From Actinomycetota bacterium (GTDB taxonomy: Bacteria; Actinomycetota; Actinomycetes; Nanopelagicales; Nanopelagicaceae): 8,091 bases of DNA. The notes under the pieces were generated by a model. The model was not told the DNA's origin, did no database searches, and saw nothing but the letters and a program-made list of their open reading frames with translations. Position 1 is the stretch's first letter. Each line of letters opens with the position of its first letter. The position numbers were made by a program, and so were the translations under genes. Location: the NCBI GenBank assembly GCA_016870855.1, contig VGAF01000049.1, forward strand, positions 1 to 8,091, read 5' to 3'. Positions 5,842 to 8,091 of this stretch are shown here, in pieces.

Positions 5842-6594
5842 TTACGCTTTCACGTATTGCGCATAACCCTTCTCTTCAAGTCGCTCTGCTAACTCAGGTC
5901 CACCCTCTTCAACGATCTTTCCGCCGGCAAAGACATGTACAAAGTCCGGCTTGATGTAGCGGAGAATGCGTGTGTAGTGAGTAATAAGCATGATTCCAAG
6001 GTTCTGTTCTTGCTTTACTCGGTTTACGCCCTCGGAGACAATTCGTAGCGCATCAACATCTAGACCTGAATCCGTCTCATCGAGAATCGCAATCTTTGGC
6101 TTTAAGAGCTCCATCTGCAGAATCTCATGGCGCTTTTTCTCGCCGCCAGAAAAGCCTTCATTAACGCTCCGCTCTGAGAAAGCTGGATCCATAGCAAGCT
6201 TGCTCATCGCATCCTTAACTTCTCCGACCCACGTGCGCACTTTCGGGGCCTCGCCACGTAGCGCAGTTGCCGCTGTACGTAAGAAGTTCGCTACCGATAC
6301 GCCAGGTACTTCGACTGGGTACTGCATGGCTAAGAAGAGACCAGCTTTAGCACGCTCATCTACGCTCATTTCTAGCACATCAACACCGTCAAGTGTGACC
6401 GAGCCACCAGTGATGGTGTACTTCGGGTGGCCAGCAATTGAGTAAGCAAGTGTTGATTTGCCGGAACCATTCGGTCCCATGATTGCGTGAACTTCGCCAG
6501 AGTTAATGGTGAGATCAACGCCACGGAGTATCTCGGTTAGACCCGACTCTGTCTCAACTCCGACTTGGAGACCCTTGACTACTAGTTGTGGCAT
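5842..6594 (-). CDS. sufC: SufC, ATPase subunit of the SufBCD Fe-S scaffold
   Basis: SufC is a soluble ABC-type ATPase that binds SufB and SufD and drives the shape changes needed for cluster assembly. In 250 residues it shows Walker A GPNGSGKST (40-48), Q-loop Gln91 in MQYPVEVPG, signature FSGGEKKRHE (148-157), Walker B IAILDE (168-173), D-loop SGLDVDALR and switch His206 in LITHYTRIL. FSGGEKKR and ETDSGLDVDALR are SufC hallmarks and separate it from transporter ATPases. There is no membrane domain. TAGGAG, which includes the stop codon of the upstream Rieske gene, serves as Shine-Dalgarno 5 bases before the ATG. The spacer is 8 bases. Confidence 0.97.
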   Translation of the reverse strand: MPQLVVKGLQVGVETESGLTEILRGVDLTINSGEVHAIMGPNGSGKSTLAYSIAGHPKYTITGGSVTLDGVDVLEMSVDERAKAGLFLAMQYPVEVPGVSVANFLRTAATALRGEAPKVRTWVGEVKDAMSKLAMDPAFSERSVNEGFSGGEKKRHEILQMELLKPKIAILDETDSGLDVDALRIVSEGVNRVKQEQNLGIMLITHYTRILRYIKPDFVHVFAGGKIVEEGGPELAERLEEKGYAQYVKA

Positions 6595-6602
6595 TTCCGC
6601 TC

Positions 6603-6914
6603 CTACCGTCCACTCTCAGAAATCGTGACAGTATCTCCATCACGCTTTACTTCAAAAACTTCTAACCCCTCAGTTGCTGGGGGCGTCAATGCGACTCCAG
6701 TCCGCAGATTGAACTCTGCTCCGTGTAACCAACATTCAATCTTCTCTCCTGAGACTTCACCTTCAGAGAGCGATGCCTCGGCATGAGAACAGATATCCGC
6801 GACTGCAAACACTTCTTCACTTACTCGAACGACACATACATCCTTATCGCCGACAGTTACTCTCGTAGGCTTGCCGGAAGTTAGATTCGCGAAGTTGAGC
6901 AAAGCGCTCATCAC
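6603..6914 (-). CDS. Rieske-type [2Fe-2S] ferredoxin within the SUF operon
   Basis: This small soluble protein of 103-104 residues has the full Rieske ligand set: Cys42 and His44 in ICSHAE, and Cys61 and His64 in ECWLHGAEF, spaced C-X-H-X16-C-X2-H. No membrane anchor or oxygenase catalytic domain is present. It resembles the stand-alone ferredoxin components annotated as non-heme iron oxygenase ferredoxin subunits, which often sit between sufD and sufC in actinobacteria. Its role there is not established; likely options are electron supply for cluster assembly or repair, or a client whose maturation is coupled. The start is GTG at 6914 (AAAGG 7 bases upstream; 4-base overlap with sufD) or ATG at 6911 (1-base overlap). 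Either way translation is coupled to sufD. Confidence 0.9.
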   Translation of the reverse strand: MMSALLNFANLTSGKPTRVTVGDKDVCVVRVSEEVFAVADICSHAEASLSEGEVSGEKIECWLHGAEFNLRTGVALTPPATEGLEVFEVKRDGDTVTISESGR

Positions 6915-7996
6915 TCACCAACCTTTGCTAGTTGTGAGTCGATACGATTCATAAGCCGCTCTTGAACGCGCTCGATTTCAATCTTGCTGACAATCTCACC
7001 GAAAAAACCGCGGATGACTAACCTCCGAGCCTCCGACATTGGAATCCCACGTGACATCAGATAGAAGAGTTGTTCGTCATCAAATCTTCCTGTGGTGCTT
7101 GAATGACCGGCGCCTACGATCTGTCCGGTCTCGATTTCAAGATTGGGAACTGAATCAGCTCGCGCTCCATCGGTTAGAAGAAGGTTCTTGTTCAATTCAT
7201 AGGTATCTGTGCCTTCCGCATTTCCACGGATAAACACATCGCCAATCCAGACTGTCCTAGCTTGCGCACCGGCAAGGATTCCTTTGAAGGTGACTCGTGA
7301 TTTGCCGTTAGGAATTCCATGCTCGACACGCACTCGATGCTCAAGATGCTGTCCATCGGTTGCAAAATAGAGTCCTAGTAATTCTGCGCTTCCCCCTTGA
7401 TCAGAGTACTCAACAGTTGGAAGTAATCGAACGAGCGATCCCCCCACAGTTATTGTGATCGAGTTAAAGGTTGCATCTCTTCCAACAATCGCGTGATGGC
7501 GACCAAGATGAATTGCGTTCTCGTTCCACTCCTGTAGGGAGATGAAGGTGAGGTTCGCGCCTACTTCAAGGTGAATCTCAATCTCTTCTCCAATAGTTCC
7601 CGCGCCTTCATTCTCAACAACCACAGTCGCCTTGCTATGGGCGCCCGCCGTTACAACGGTCCGAGAGAACTCTTTCTCCGCCCCGGCCGAGCGCTTTAGA
7701 AATATCGGCTCACTTACGACCGCTTCTTTATGAATCTTCAAATGAGTTATTTTTGATGCGGTAGCGCGGACCCGTTGGATGATTACATCCTCGGTTTTGG
7801 ACTTTGGTGGCAAATCTGCGGACGCAACAGTTTCGATGTTGAAACCAGCACGGACCGAGCCAACAAGTTCAATTGAAATTCGATCGAGAACTGATGTTGC
7901 AGCATCATGCAATCCGTTCAATCGCTTAAGCGGAGTGAAGCGCCAAGCTTCTTCTCTTCCAGTTGGGGTCAAGTAATTTGTTGGTAGTCCGCTCAT
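6911..7996 (-). CDS. sufD: SufD, Fe-S cluster assembly scaffold subunit
   Basis: SufD pairs with SufB and the SufC dimer to form the scaffold, and it is needed for iron acquisition. The 361-residue protein has an N-terminal GREEAWRFTPL motif (13-23), a beta-helical middle rich in short strands, and a conserved C-terminus. The C-terminus reads GAGHSSTTGRFDDEQLFYL (295-313), then MSRGIPMSEARRLVIRGFFGE. His298 matches the functional histidine known from E. coli SufD (His360). The cysteine two residues before it in E. coli is alanine here. The ATG overlaps the sufB stop by one base (TAATG), and its TGA overlaps the Rieske start. Confidence 0.95.
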   Translation of the reverse strand: MSGLPTNYLTPTGREEAWRFTPLKRLNGLHDAATSVLDRISIELVGSVRAGFNIETVASADLPPKSKTEDVIIQRVRATASKITHLKIHKEAVVSEPIFLKRSAGAEKEFSRTVVTAGAHSKATVVVENEGAGTIGEEIEIHLEVGANLTFISLQEWNENAIHLGRHHAIVGRDATFNSITITVGGSLVRLLPTVEYSDQGGSAELLGLYFATDGQHLEHRVRVEHGIPNGKSRVTFKGILAGAQARTVWIGDVFIRGNAEGTDTYELNKNLLLTDGARADSVPNLEIETGQIVGAGHSSTTGRFDDEQLFYLMSRGIPMSEARRLVIRGFFGEIVSKIEIERVQERLMNRIDSQLAKVGE

Positions 7997-8091
7997 TATC
8001 CGACGGAACCTTCCATCTGGAGCTCGATGAGACGATTTAACTCAAGGGCATACTCCATCGGTAACTCACGAGCAATCGGCTCGATAAAGCC
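7996..8091 (-). CDS. sufB: SufB, C-terminal end only (runs off the right edge)
   Basis: The reverse strand enters at 8091 and reads GFIEPIARELPMEYALELNR, then LIELQMEGSVG, ending in TAA at 7998-7996. GFIEPI, RELPMEYALELNRLI and the closing MEGSVG are the typical C-terminus of SufB, the scaffold subunit that receives sulfur and holds the nascent cluster. Only the last 31 codons are present. The stop overlaps the sufD ATG. The operon promoter and any SufR-type repressor lie beyond the window. Confidence 0.93.
   Translation of the reverse strand, partial: GFIEPIARELPMEYALELNRLIELQMEGSVG

Noticed and set aside
5990..6445. 151-codon open frame on the plus strand opposite sufC
   Set aside because: It is fully antisense to a well-conserved gene, serine- and arginine-rich, and has no recognisable domain; it is explained by sufC codon use.
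1..8091. Mobile elements, CRISPR array, tRNA or rRNA genes, defence or biosynthetic islands
   Set aside because: No transposase, integrase, spaced direct repeats or RNA-gene structures were seen; nearly all sequence is accounted for by conserved housekeeping genes.

Overview
The window looks like ordinary chromosomal DNA from an actinobacterium of moderate GC content. Three things point there: a SUF operon of the actinobacterial type (sufB-sufD-Rieske ferredoxin-sufC-sufS-sufU-DUF59), a DUF3099 membrane protein next to a SURF1 protein, and the infC-rpmI arrangement. Short spacers, start/stop overlaps and the absence of mobile DNA suggest a compact genome, perhaps of the freshwater acI (Nanopelagicales) kind. 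That placement below phylum level is a guess.

Layout. Positions 1-665, minus strand: start of the infC-rpmI translation operon, with IF-3 reading from an apparent AUC start codon and the first 26 codons of ribosomal protein L35 running off the left edge. Positions 666-929: a 264-base divergent intergenic region. It holds a probable structured infC leader, several inverted repeats, and a possible leaderless promoter for the rightward genes. Positions 930-1924, plus strand: DUF3099 and SURF1, joined by an ATGA overlap. Positions 1906-3768, minus strand: a half-size ABC exporter whose 3' end overlaps the SURF1 3' end by 19 bases. Positions 3806-8091, minus strand: the SUF iron-sulfur cluster operon, entering from the right with the last 31 codons of sufB.

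How the genes work together. SufS takes sulfur from cysteine and passes it to the zinc protein SufU. SufB, SufC and SufD form the ATP-driven scaffold on which the Fe-S cluster is built. The DUF59 protein probably helps mature or deliver clusters. A small Rieske ferredoxin encoded between sufD and sufC is probably an electron carrier for the system or for a dedicated partner. The SUF genes are very tightly packed (1-base overlaps at sufB/sufD and sufS/sufU, and spacers of 8-17 bases elsewhere), so they are probably one transcript. The ABC exporter lies 37 bases beyond it and may have its own promoter or simply read through. SURF1 serves cytochrome c oxidase (heme a) assembly, and DUF3099 may be an accessory of the same process.

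I found no RNA gene, CRISPR array, insertion sequence, prophage or clearly new multi-gene system. The most informative non-coding features are the AUC start of infC and the folded leader before it.
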